Shown: piece by piece, positions 41,812 to 49,110 of the stretch
How the letters are laid out: every line of letters starts with the position of its first letter
Numbering within the stretch: position 1 is the stretch's first letter
Assembly: GCA_035384565.1 (NCBI GenBank)
Contig: DAOOIT010000005.1
Coordinates: forward strand, 43,893 to 107,892
Reading direction: 5' to 3'
Source: Planctomycetota bacterium
GTDB taxonomy: Bacteria; Planctomycetota; PUPC01; DSUN01
DNA: 64,000 nucleotides
Program-made: the position numbers and the translations under genes
Notes under the pieces: model-generated
Databases searched by the model: none
What the model was told of the DNA's origin: nothing
What the model saw: only the letters and a program-made list of their open reading frames with translations

Positions 41812-42873
41812 ATGCTCCTTGGCCTGCTGTGCGCCGCGGCAGCGGCGATGCCGGCCGCCTCGCCGGCCATCGTGAAGGCGGAGTTCATCTACGACAGGGC
41901 CTCGTTCCCCCAGTGCCACGCCTCGACGATTGCCGAGTCGGGCGGGGGCCTCGTGGCCGCATGGTTCGGGGGCACGGCCGAGGGCCGGCCCGACGTGGGC
42001 GTCTGGCTCTCGCGCCACGACGGCCAGGCCTGGTCGCCGCCGGTCGAGGTCGCCACGGGCGAAGCCGCTGTGGGCGGGGCGTCTCTGCCCCGCGAATCCG
42101 CCGAGAAACGCTTCCCCTGCTGGAACCCCGTGCTCTTCCAGCCCAGGGGCGGGCCGCTGATGCTCTTCTACAAGGTCGGACCGAAGCCCAGCGCCTGGTG
42201 GGGCATGGTGATGGCGTCCCACGATGGCGGCAAGACGTGGTCGAAGCCGGCGCGTCTGCCCGACGGCATCCTCGGCCCGGTGAAGAACAAGCCGATCCAA
42301 CTGGCGGACGGCACGCTCCTGTGCGGCTCGAGCACCGAGGATCAGGGCTGGCGCGTGCACTTCGAGCTTTCACCCGACCTGGGCAAGACCTGGCAGCGGA
42401 TCGGCCCGGTCAACGACGGCAAGGCGTTCGGGGCCATTCAGCCCACGCTGCTCACGCACGCCGATGGCCGCATCCAGGCCCTGTGCCGCAGCCGGCAGGG
42501 GCGCGTGGTCGAGGTTGCCTCGTCGGACGGCGGCAAGACGTGGGGCGACATGGCCGCGACCGCGCTGCCCAACCCCAACGCGGGGATTGACGGCGTGACC
42601 CTCGCCGACGGCCGCCACCTGCTCGTCTACAACCACACGCCGCGGGGGCGTTCGCCGCTGAACGTGGCGGTCAGCCGCGACGGCAAGACGTGGCAGGCCG
42701 CGCTCGTTCTCGAAAGCGAGCCGGGCGAGTACTCCTATCCCGCTGTCATCCAGGCCGGCAACGGACTGGTCCACATCACCTACACCTGGAGGCGGCAGCG
42801 GGTGCGGCACGTCGTCCTCGACCCCGCGAAGTTCGTCCTCCGCGACCTGCCCGACGGCCAGTGGCCGAACTGA
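41812..42873 (+). CDS. Sialidase-like Asp-box propeller protein
   Basis: A 353-residue exported protein of the sialidase superfamily. The signal peptide is short (MLLGLLCAAAAAMPAASP). At least three Asp-boxes are visible: SHDGGKTW, SPDLGKTW and SSDGGKTW, with a partial SRDGKTW. CHASTIAESGGGLVAAWFGG opens the propeller, as in planctomycete exo-alpha-sialidase-like proteins. An Arg triad cannot be assigned from the sequence alone, so the enzyme may cleave other glycans. GAGGAGG lies upstream of ATG 41812. It is 12 bases after the permease stop and is likely co-transcribed. AAVGGASLPRESAEK is encoded by a palindrome insertion. Confidence 0.9.
   Translation: MLLGLLCAAAAAMPAASPAIVKAEFIYDRASFPQCHASTIAESGGGLVAAWFGGTAEGRPDVGVWLSRHDGQAWSPPVEVATGEAAVGGASLPRESAEKRFPCWNPVLFQPRGGPLMLFYKVGPKPSAWWGMVMASHDGGKTWSKPARLPDGILGPVKNKPIQLADGTLLCGSSTEDQGWRVHFELSPDLGKTWQRIGPVNDGKAFGAIQPTLLTHADGRIQALCRSRQGRVVEVASSDGGKTWGDMAATALPNPNAGIDGVTLADGRHLLVYNHTPRGRSPLNVAVSRDGKTWQAALVLESEPGEYSYPAVIQAGNGLVHITYTWRRQRVRHVVLDPAKFVLRDLPDGQWPN
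42074..42093. repeat. In-frame palindrome in the sialidase-like gene
   Basis: GCGGGGC, six bases, GCCCCGC, with TGTGG before and GAATCC after. The flanks match the family at 47495 and 58257, so it is probably the first half of that element. Confidence 0.7.
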
Positions 42874-42927
42874 ACCCTCTTGCCCCCCTCCCGAGCCCCA
42901 ATGCCCTCGGGAGGGGAGAGTTCGCCC

Positions 42928-44400
42928 ATGCACGAGCTGCCGCTCCTTGATGTCGTGGTGCTGCTCGCATATACGGCGGGCGTGGTGGGGCTGGGGTGCT
43001 GGTTCGTGCGGCGGAGCCAGACGACCGACGCCTTCATGGCCGCGGGCCGCCGGCTGCCCGGCTGGGCCGTGGGCCTCTCGATCTTCGGCACCTATGTGAG
43101 CAGCATCAGCTTCCTCGCCCTCCCCGGCAAGGCCTATGCGGCGAACTGGAATCCCTTCGTCTTCAGCCTGTCGCTGCCATTGGCGGCGTGGCTGGGCGTG
43201 CGGTTTTTCGTGCCCTACTACCGCCGCCTCGGCAACGTGTCGGCCTATCACGCCCTCGAGGCCCGCTTCGGCTCCTGGGCGCGCCTCTATGCCGTTGCCT
43301 GTTACCTGCTCACCCAGGTGGTGCGCGTCGGGGCGATCCTGTTCCTCGTTGCCCTGCCCCTCGAACGCCTGCTGGGCTGGGACATGCGGCTCATCGTCCT
43401 GGCCACCGGCGTGCTGGTGACGCTCTACACCCTCCTCGGCGGCATCGAGGCCGTGATCTGGACCGATGTGGTGCAGAGCCTCGTGCTGGGCGCCGGCGCC
43501 CTCGCGTGCGCCCTGCTGCTCACGTTCGACATGCCGCAGGGGCCGGGGCAGCTCTTCGAGATCGCCGCGAAGCACGCGAAGTTCAGCCTCGGCAGCTTCG
43601 GGCCGAGCCTCGCCGAGGCGACGTTCTGGGTCGTGCTCATCTATGGCCTGTTCATGAACCTCCAGAACTTCGGCATTGACCAGAGCTACGTGCAGCGCTA
43701 CCTCACGGCCAGGAGCGACCGCGAGGCCCGGAAGTCGCTCTGGCTCGGCGCCTTGCTCTACCTGCCCATCTCGGCGCTGTTCTTCTTCATCGGCACCGCG
43801 CTGTTCGCTTACTTTCAGGCGCGGCCGGGGCTGCTGCCCGAGGGGCTGAGCGCCGACCGCGTGTTTCCCCACTTCATCGTCGAGGGGCTGCCGCAGGGTT
43901 TCACAGGCCTGCTCATCGCGGCCATCTTCGCCGCCGCGATGAGCTCGGTGGACAGCAGCCTCAACTGCTCGGCCACGCTGACGCTGGCGGACCTCTGGAA
44001 GCGCCACGTCCGCCGCGAAGCGTCCGAGCGCGAGGCGATGTGGGTGTTGCGCATCAGCACCGTGTTCTGGGGCGTGCTGGGCACGAGCATCGCCCTCGCG
44101 CTGGCCGTCTTCCACGCCGACGAGAGCACGCTCGACCTGTGGTGGAAGCTTTCGGGCATCTTCAGCGGCGGCATGCTGGGCCTGTTTCTCCTCGGCCTGA
44201 TCGCTCGGCGGGCAGGCAATGCCGCGGCGGCGGCCGGCGTGGCCTGCGGCCTCGCCGTCATCGCTGCCATGACCTTTCTGCGCACTCCGTTCCACACCTT
44301 CCTGGTCCCCGCCTTCGGCGCGACAAGCATCGTCCTTGTCGGCTGCGCTCTGGGCGCGCTCACCCGCGCCGCGCGCGGCGGGGACGGGAGCCGCGCTTGA
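42928..44400 (+). CDS. Sodium:solute symporter (SSS family)
   Basis: A 490-residue membrane protein with 13 or more hydrophobic segments. Family marks are TTDAFMAAGRRLPGWAVGLS near the N-terminus, SISFLALPGKAYAANWN, YYRRLGNVSAYHALEARFG, LGGIEAVIWTDVVQSLVL, and the sodium-site helix AAIFAAAMSSVDSSLNCSAT. Members carry sialic acid, sugars or other solutes with sodium. ATG 42928 is chosen for its GGGGAGAG ribosome site; the open frame upstream is not membrane-like. Placed after a sialidase-like gene it may import the released sugar, an inference from context. Confidence 0.94.
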   Translation: MHELPLLDVVVLLAYTAGVVGLGCWFVRRSQTTDAFMAAGRRLPGWAVGLSIFGTYVSSISFLALPGKAYAANWNPFVFSLSLPLAAWLGVRFFVPYYRRLGNVSAYHALEARFGSWARLYAVACYLLTQVVRVGAILFLVALPLERLLGWDMRLIVLATGVLVTLYTLLGGIEAVIWTDVVQSLVLGAGALACALLLTFDMPQGPGQLFEIAAKHAKFSLGSFGPSLAEATFWVVLIYGLFMNLQNFGIDQSYVQRYLTARSDREARKSLWLGALLYLPISALFFFIGTALFAYFQARPGLLPEGLSADRVFPHFIVEGLPQGFTGLLIAAIFAAAMSSVDSSLNCSATLTLADLWKRHVRREASEREAMWVLRISTVFWGVLGTSIALALAVFHADESTLDLWWKLSGIFSGGMLGLFLLGLIARRAGNAAAAAGVACGLAVIAAMTFLRTPFHTFLVPAFGATSIVLVGCALGALTRAARGGDGSRA

Positions 44401-44447
44401 ACCCCGCGCGGGGCGCTGGTAGAGTGGCGGGGCGTGGAATGAGCGAG

Positions 44448-44534
44448 GAGTCTCACGCAGAGGCAGCGGAGGGAGCAGAGGACAGAGAGGATTTGGGTTG
44501 AAATCGCAGATTGCAAATCGCAAATTGCAAATCC
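44448..44534 (+). repeat. GAGTCTCACGCAG repeat followed by GCAAATN heptamers
   Basis: At 44448 the dispersed word GAGTCTCACGCAGAGG is followed by GCAGCGGAG. At 44511-44534 three 7-nt units in a row read GCAAATC, GCAAATT, GCAAATC. The heptamers fall inside the first codons of the next gene. Confidence 0.7.
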
Positions 44535-47431
44535 CCACAGTCGCGCTCTGTCTCACGGCAGCGCTGGCCAGGATGTGCCCGCTGTCGTGGGGCGGGGCGG
44601 CGGAGGCACCCGCCGAGGTGCTCTTCGCGCCCGGCGCGGCGGGCTATGTGACCTCGTGGCTGGTGGCCGGGCCGTTCGGGTTCTTGCGCGACTCGCAGCT
44701 CGACCAGGACTTCCTGGGCGGCGAGGCGACCGTTCGCCCAAGGGATGGGGATGTGGTGGGCGGCGTGTCCCCACGCCGCGATCCGCGGGACGGAGACGTC
44801 CCGCCCACAGTTCCCGAGAAGCGCGTCGCGTGGCAGGCGGTCGCGTTCGCCGACCCCGTGCTGAACTTCAAGGAACGCTGCCTGCCGCTCGGCAGGTCGG
44901 CCTTCTACCTCGCGGCAGCCGTCGTGGCGAAGAAGGACGTTGACCTGGCCCTCGTGCTGACCCACACGGGGCAGGCACGGGCGTGGCTCGACGGCAAGGA
45001 AGTGGTGCGAAGCGACAAGGACGCCTACAGCCTGGGGCCGAAGACGGTCGAGCATGCCTTCGCGCTCAAGGCGGGCCAGCGGACGCAATGGCTGCTGAAG
45101 CTGGGCTCGGATGGGCGCTACCTCCAGATCCTCGTGCGGCTGAAGTCGGGGCCACGAGCGGCGCAGGCCGACGAGGTGGCCATCGCACTGCCGCTGGCCG
45201 CCGGCGCGAAGCCGAACCCCGAGGCATTCCTCCTGCCCTCGTTGAGCCTGGGCCTGCCCCGCCAGCGCTTCGTGGAGCCGGGCGAGAAGGCCAACCTCGC
45301 CTTCGGCTTCGAGGGCAGCTACCCGCTGTGCGAGGGGCAGGTGGCCGCGGCCATTGCCGTTGCGGATGCGAAGGGCCAGACGGCCGGCAAGCTCGAGGTG
45401 CCGGCGACCAAGCTGCCCGAGCTGGCCCTCGCGCCCGCCGAGGTGGCGTGGACGCCTCCCAAGGAGGGCGGCTCGCCCTTCTTCACCCTCACGGCACAGG
45501 TGACGCTCGACGGGCGCAGCCTCGGCACGGTGGCCAGGAAGGTCTACGCCCCCGCCAACATCGGACACTGGACCGGCGACCTGCACAAGCGCCTGCTCGC
45601 CCTGGCCTCGGCGAAGAAGCTCGCCTCGGACGACCTGGCCTGCGTGCTGCTGAAGATCGAGAAGGCGGCGATGCTCCAGCAGGGCGGCGACGTGCGCGCC
45701 TTCGCGCCCGACACCGTGACCGAGCAGCTCGATACCGCGAGCGACTGGCTCGCGCGCCTCGAGGCAGGCCAGGGTCTGCCGCCCCTCGAGCCCGGCGTGC
45801 ACGAGCTGGCCTACCTCGCCCCGCAGGACGACTCGGCCCAGCCCTACTACCTGCACGTGCCGCCCGCGGCCAGGGACGCCAAGCCCCTCCCCGCCATCGT
45901 CTACCTGCACGGCTACGCCCCGTGGCTCGACAAGACCAACTGGTACGAGGTCTCGGCCGGCCTCACCGCGCAGGCCGACGCCCGCGGCTACGCCGTCATC
46001 GTGCCCTTCGCCCGCTCGAACACCGACTTCCAGAGCATCGGCGAGTGGGACGTGATGCACGTGCTCGGCCTCGCGGAGAAGCGGCTCAAGCTCGACCCCG
46101 ACCGCGTGTTCCTCATCGGCTACTCGATGGGCGGCGCGGGCGTCTACACGCTCGCGGCGCACTACCCCGATCGCTGGGCCGGCGGCATCGTGATGTGCGG
46201 CCGGCCGCGGAACTACCTGTGGAAGGACCTCGACCCCGCCAGGGTCGAGCCCTTCAAGCGCCACCTGCTCGACCTCGAGTCGGGCGCGCCCCACGCGCAC
46301 AACTACACGTACCTGCCGTTCCTGGTGTTCCAGGGCACAGCCGACGTGCTGATCCAGCCCGAGCAGGCCTATCGCTTCGTCGAGGACCTCACTCACCTGG
46401 GGCTCAAGGCCCAGCTCGTGAAGCTCGAGGGCCAGAGCCACTGGATCGCCGACGAGGTGTTCTCCACGCCCCAGGTCTTCGACTGGATGGACGCCCGCCG
46501 CCGCGAGCCCGCCCCGCGGAACGTGCGGTTCAAGACCCACTCGCTGCTCTACGACCGCGCCTGGTGGCTGACGCTGGACGCCTTCGAGCGCTGGGGCGAA
46601 CCGGCCGAGGCCAACGCCACGCTCGAGCCGGGCAACAAGCTCGAACTCGCGACGCGCAACGTCGCCGCCCTCACCCTCCGCCCGCCGAAGGAGCTGGCCG
46701 ACCCCAAGGCGCCCCTGGCGGCGAAGGTGAATGGCAAGGAGGCCCAGCTTGTGCCCGACGCCGAAGGCCGATTCGTCGTCGAGCTGTCGCCCAGACCCGA
46801 GGGCCCGCTGCGCAAGAAGCCGACCCTGTGCGGCCCCATCAAGGACGCGTTCAACCGCCGCTTCCTCTTCGTCGTCGGCACGGCGGGCGACCAGGAGGCG
46901 ACCGAGCGCAACCGCACCCTCGCCCGCCAGATGCAGAAGGAGTGGTACGCCTTCGCCAAGGGCATCCGCCAGATCGCCTCCGACACGGCGATCACCGACG
47001 CCGAGATGGCGCGCTCGAACCTCCTCCTCTTCGGCACGCCCAAGACCAACGCCGTCCTGGCCAGGCTGGCCGACAGGCTGCCCATCCGCTTCACCGACGA
47101 GGGCTACGAGATCCTCGGCAAGACCTACAAGGCAGGCGAAACGACCGGCCTGATGTTCATCTATCCCAACCCGCTCGCGCCCGAGCGCTACATCGTGGTC
47201 TGCGATGGCCAGCGCTACGGCGAAAAGCTCGGCGAGAACCACAAGTACGACCTGCTGCCCGACTTCATCATCTACAGCGCCGAGCCCGACTACGACGACA
47301 CGAACTGCTTCTACGTGGCGGGGTTCTTCGACGGCGCGTGGAAGCTCGATCCGAAGCTGGCCTGGACGTCGGACGGCCGGCCCAAGCCGCGGCCGACGCT
47401 GGCGCCCCCCGCGCGCCCCGACGGGTTCTAG
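44498..47431 (+). CDS. Large secreted alpha/beta-hydrolase (esterase/peptidase-like)
   Basis: A 977-residue exported protein. TTG 44498 has GAGAGG seven bases upstream; its first residues (KSQIANRKLQIP) are encoded by heptamer repeats and merge into a signal peptide. Residues 30-390 are beta-rich, a likely carbohydrate-binding or sandwich region. An alpha/beta-hydrolase follows, with YLHGYAPW, nucleophile Ser543 in GYSMGGAG, LVFQGTADVLIQPEQ and GQSHWIADEVF, like feruloyl or acetyl esterases and S9 peptidases. The last 300 residues form another mixed domain with NAVLARLADRLPIRF. An 18-residue stretch near residue 90 comes from an inserted palindrome (44756-44808). Acts in the periplasm or outside; the substrate is unknown. 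Confidence 0.88.
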   Translation: MKSQIANRKLQIPTVALCLTAALARMCPLSWGGAAEAPAEVLFAPGAAGYVTSWLVAGPFGFLRDSQLDQDFLGGEATVRPRDGDVVGGVSPRRDPRDGDVPPTVPEKRVAWQAVAFADPVLNFKERCLPLGRSAFYLAAAVVAKKDVDLALVLTHTGQARAWLDGKEVVRSDKDAYSLGPKTVEHAFALKAGQRTQWLLKLGSDGRYLQILVRLKSGPRAAQADEVAIALPLAAGAKPNPEAFLLPSLSLGLPRQRFVEPGEKANLAFGFEGSYPLCEGQVAAAIAVADAKGQTAGKLEVPATKLPELALAPAEVAWTPPKEGGSPFFTLTAQVTLDGRSLGTVARKVYAPANIGHWTGDLHKRLLALASAKKLASDDLACVLLKIEKAAMLQQGGDVRAFAPDTVTEQLDTASDWLARLEAGQGLPPLEPGVHELAYLAPQDDSAQPYYLHVPPAARDAKPLPAIVYLHGYAPWLDKTNWYEVSAGLTAQADARGYAVIVPFARSNTDFQSIGEWDVMHVLGLAEKRLKLDPDRVFLIGYSMGGAGVYTLAAHYPDRWAGGIVMCGRPRNYLWKDLDPARVEPFKRHLLDLESGAPHAHNYTYLPFLVFQGTADVLIQPEQAYRFVEDLTHLGLKAQLVKLEGQSHWIADEVFSTPQVFDWMDARRREPAPRNVRFKTHSLLYDRAWWLTLDAFERWGEPAEANATLEPGNKLELATRNVAALTLRPPKELADPKAPLAAKVNGKEAQLVPDAEGRFVVELSPRPEGPLRKKPTLCGPIKDAFNRRFLFVVGTAGDQEATERNRTLARQMQKEWYAFAKGIRQIASDTAITDAEMARSNLLLFGTPKTNAVLARLADRLPIRFTDEGYEILGKTYKAGETTGLMFIYPNPLAPERYIVVCDGQRYGEKLGENHKYDLLPDFIIYSAEPDYDDTNCFYVAGFFDGAWKLDPKLAWTSDGRPKPRPTLAPPARPDGF
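44756..44808. repeat. Three-way-junction palindrome inside a CDS
   Basis: The outer stem GTGGG/CCCAC encloses two hairpins: CGGCGTG-TCCC-CACGCCG (44761-44778) and GCGGGACG-GAGA-CGTCCCGC (44785-44804). The architecture is the same as 58257-58313. It adds about 18 in-frame residues to the esterase. Confidence 0.8.
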
Positions 47432-47494
47432 GCAACGCGCCACGATTGCCATTCAGAGCGCCAGGGACGTCGCCCCACCACACCCGTGCAGGCC

Positions 47495-47587
47495 TGTGGG
47501 CGGGGGCTCTGTCCCCCGCGAATCTACTGTAGACGGGGGCCGCGGTAGAGAGCCGAAGAGCCGCGGGGCACGGAGGCCCCGCCCACA
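47495..47587. repeat. Three-way-junction palindrome, large copy
   Basis: A perfect 11-bp outer stem, TGTGGGCGGGG with its complement at 47577-47587. Inner pairs include GCGGGGG-CTCTGT-CCCCCGC (47500-47519), partly exclusive with the outer stem. GCGAATC follows the first hairpin as in other copies. It lies between the esterase stop and the left 109-bp repeat. Apart from these repeats nothing is seen in 47432-47622. Confidence 0.75.
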
Positions 47588-47622
47588 CGGATCTACAATC
47601 GCGGCGTGTGGCTTGGCTGGCG

Positions 47623-47731
47623 TCACTTCTCCCCGATGCAGTAGAGGAACTTCTCGCCGCGAATGTAGAGGCGGCTGCCGTCGAAGACGGGCGGGCCGTT
47701 GGCGACGATCTCCTGCGGCGCCCAGGGCCAG
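47623..47731 (-). repeat. 109-bp direct repeat, left copy (orphan gene end)
   Basis: Identical over 109 bp to 49002-49110. On the minus strand it encodes the last 35 residues and stop of the PQQ-propeller protein (APQEIVANGPPVFDGSRLY and onward) but is cut off from any gene body. Together with the right copy it brackets a 1,270-bp two-gene cassette. Confidence 0.95.
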
Positions 47732-47783
47732 CCGTGGTTCCTCTCATACAGCCCCAAGCTGGCAAGTTCCCTCGCAATGAGGG

Positions 47784-48701
47784 CTACTGCGCTGGGCCTT
47801 GTACGACGACCTGATGTGCAATCTGTATGAAGGCCCTGCCGAGGTGGTTCTCGATGATCTTGATGGCTGGGGTCGCACCCAAGGTGTGGATGCACGCATG
47901 GTGGACGGATAGGACCGCATCCTGTAGTTCCTGGTTATCCTCCAGGCGCCGGACCCTCAGCCCGATCTTCTTGCAGCGGTCGTAGGACAGGTGTCGCGCA
48001 TGCGACTTCGAGAGCGCGTGGTCCGTCAGGTCACGAACGATTCCGTCAGCCATTTTCCTCTTCTTCACCGTCGTTCTGCCTGAGAACATGCCGCCCATAA
48101 GCCAATCTGAGACCATCTCCTTCGCCCATTTCATTGCCTTCTCGCACTCCCCAATGAATGCCGGAGGATACTTGGCCAGGATGGGTTGCCATATCGGGAT
48201 CTTGCTCGGGTCCTTCCCAATCTCCTCCCTTGCACGCTCGAATTCCTCCAGCACCCCGTGGGCAGGAATCCCACGGAACTGAGGGTCGATCGGCCCGAGA
48301 CTAGACTGCTTGCCCATCCAGATCTCTCGACACGCGCATGCTATCATGGTCCCGGCTGATAGGGCCAGTTGCGGCACAAACGCCCGAATGTCACTGCCGA
48401 ACATGGCTCTGAGGTAATCCACCAGAGACTCTGTAGCAGCCGTCTCACCTCCCGGCGTATGCAGGAGAAGGTCCAGACCCCTGGAGCGGTCAAGCTGATG
48501 CACCACAGTCATCAGCCCGTTCTTGTCCGCGTCGTTAACCTCGACTCCATCGAGGTTGCGCTTCTGGAGCCACCCGGAGTAGTAGAGGATCACATTCCGG
48601 CCGGTAAGGTCGGATAGGAGGCGCAAGTACTTACGCCGAATCAGGTCGTGAACGCCGCCGGCGGCCTTCAGCTCGTTGAGGAGTTCATTCCAGTCCGGCA
48701 T
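47784..48701 (-). CDS. SDH-type Clp-fold serine protease
   Basis: A 305-residue protein of the SDH/SppA-like Clp-fold protease group. Marks are LDLLLHTPGGETAATESLVD (oxyanion strand), the putative nucleophile Ser115 in LALSAGTMIACACREIWMG, and SSLGPIDPQFRGIPA. No membrane anchor or signal is clear, so it is likely cytosolic. The second half is helical and basic. It starts at ATG 48701 inside the preceding small gene (17-base overlap), so the two are coupled. Codon third positions are less G/C-biased than in flanking genes. It is the main cargo between the 109-bp direct repeats. A defence or stress role is a guess from context; catalytic residues beyond Ser115 are not assigned. Confidence 0.85.
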   Translation of the reverse strand: MPDWNELLNELKAAGGVHDLIRRKYLRLLSDLTGRNVILYYSGWLQKRNLDGVEVNDADKNGLMTVVHQLDRSRGLDLLLHTPGGETAATESLVDYLRAMFGSDIRAFVPQLALSAGTMIACACREIWMGKQSSLGPIDPQFRGIPAHGVLEEFERAREEIGKDPSKIPIWQPILAKYPPAFIGECEKAMKWAKEMVSDWLMGGMFSGRTTVKKRKMADGIVRDLTDHALSKSHARHLSYDRCKKIGLRVRRLEDNQELQDAVLSVHHACIHTLGATPAIKIIENHLGRAFIQIAHQVVVQGPAQ

Positions 48702-48894
48702 TGGCAGGGCTCATGGCGCTGAACGACGTAGTCCCAGCCTCGATGAAGACGGGGGGCTTCTCCTTCTCCACTTGGTCACTTCGAGAACCCAGGCTCACAA
48801 GGTACGCTCGCACCTCAGGCGACTCGATGCCAAGAGTGCGGTACACCCTGTCAATTCTGGTCTGCCGCCTCTTGTCCGTGCGTGCCTTGCCCAT
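48685..48894 (-). CDS. Small basic protein of the protease cassette
   Basis: A 69-residue protein starting at ATG 48894: KARTDKRRQTRIDRVYRTLG, then ESPEVRAYLVSLGSRSDQVE and a short hydrophobic-poor tail. The N-terminal 20 residues are very basic, suggesting nucleic-acid or partner binding. Its 3' end overlaps the protease start by 17 bases. A promoter (48941-48969) and a 12-bp palindrome lie directly upstream, so it is the first gene of an independent two-gene unit. It may be an adaptor, substrate or inhibitor of the protease. I recognise no family. Confidence 0.6.
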   Translation of the reverse strand: MGKARTDKRRQTRIDRVYRTLGIESPEVRAYLVSLGSRSDQVEKEKPPVFIEAGTTSFSAMSPANAGLE

Positions 48895-48927
48895 CTACGT
48901 CACCCCAGCGCAAGTGTTCGATCTGTC

Positions 48928-48939
48928 GCTTCCGGAAGC
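48928..48939. promoter_or_regulatory. 12-bp palindrome, candidate operator
   Basis: GCTTCCGGAAGC is a perfect palindrome just downstream of the -10 box of the cassette promoter, 34 bases before the small gene's ATG. A repressor bound here would block the unit. Confidence 0.45.
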
Positions 48940-48940
48940 A

Positions 48941-48969
48941 AGGCTATCACATCTATTCCCCCCTGTCAA
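48941..48969 (-). promoter_or_regulatory. Promoter of the protease cassette
   Basis: TTGACA, 17-base spacer, TAGCCT on the minus strand. It lies inside the cassette, between the right direct repeat and the small gene, so the cassette carries its own promoter. Confidence 0.5.
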
Positions 48970-49001
48970 GCAGCACCGAACCGACAGCTCCCATTCGTCG
49001 C

Positions 49002-49110
49002 TCACTTCTCCCCGATGCAGTAGAGGAACTTCTCGCCGCGAATGTAGAGGCGGCTGCCGTCGAAGACGGGCGGGCCGTTGGCGACGATCTCCTGCGGCGC
49101 CCAGGGCCAG
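49002..49110 (-). repeat. 109-bp direct repeat, right copy
   Basis: Identical to 47623-47731. It is the 3' end of the PQQ-propeller gene and begins exactly at the stop codon (TCA on the plus strand). Confidence 0.95.

Noticed and set aside
47623..47895. Open frame reading the left 109-bp repeat as a gene
   Set aside because: Only its C-terminal 35 residues resemble a protein, and these are the duplicated end of the propeller gene; the upstream part is unrelated and lacks a start site.
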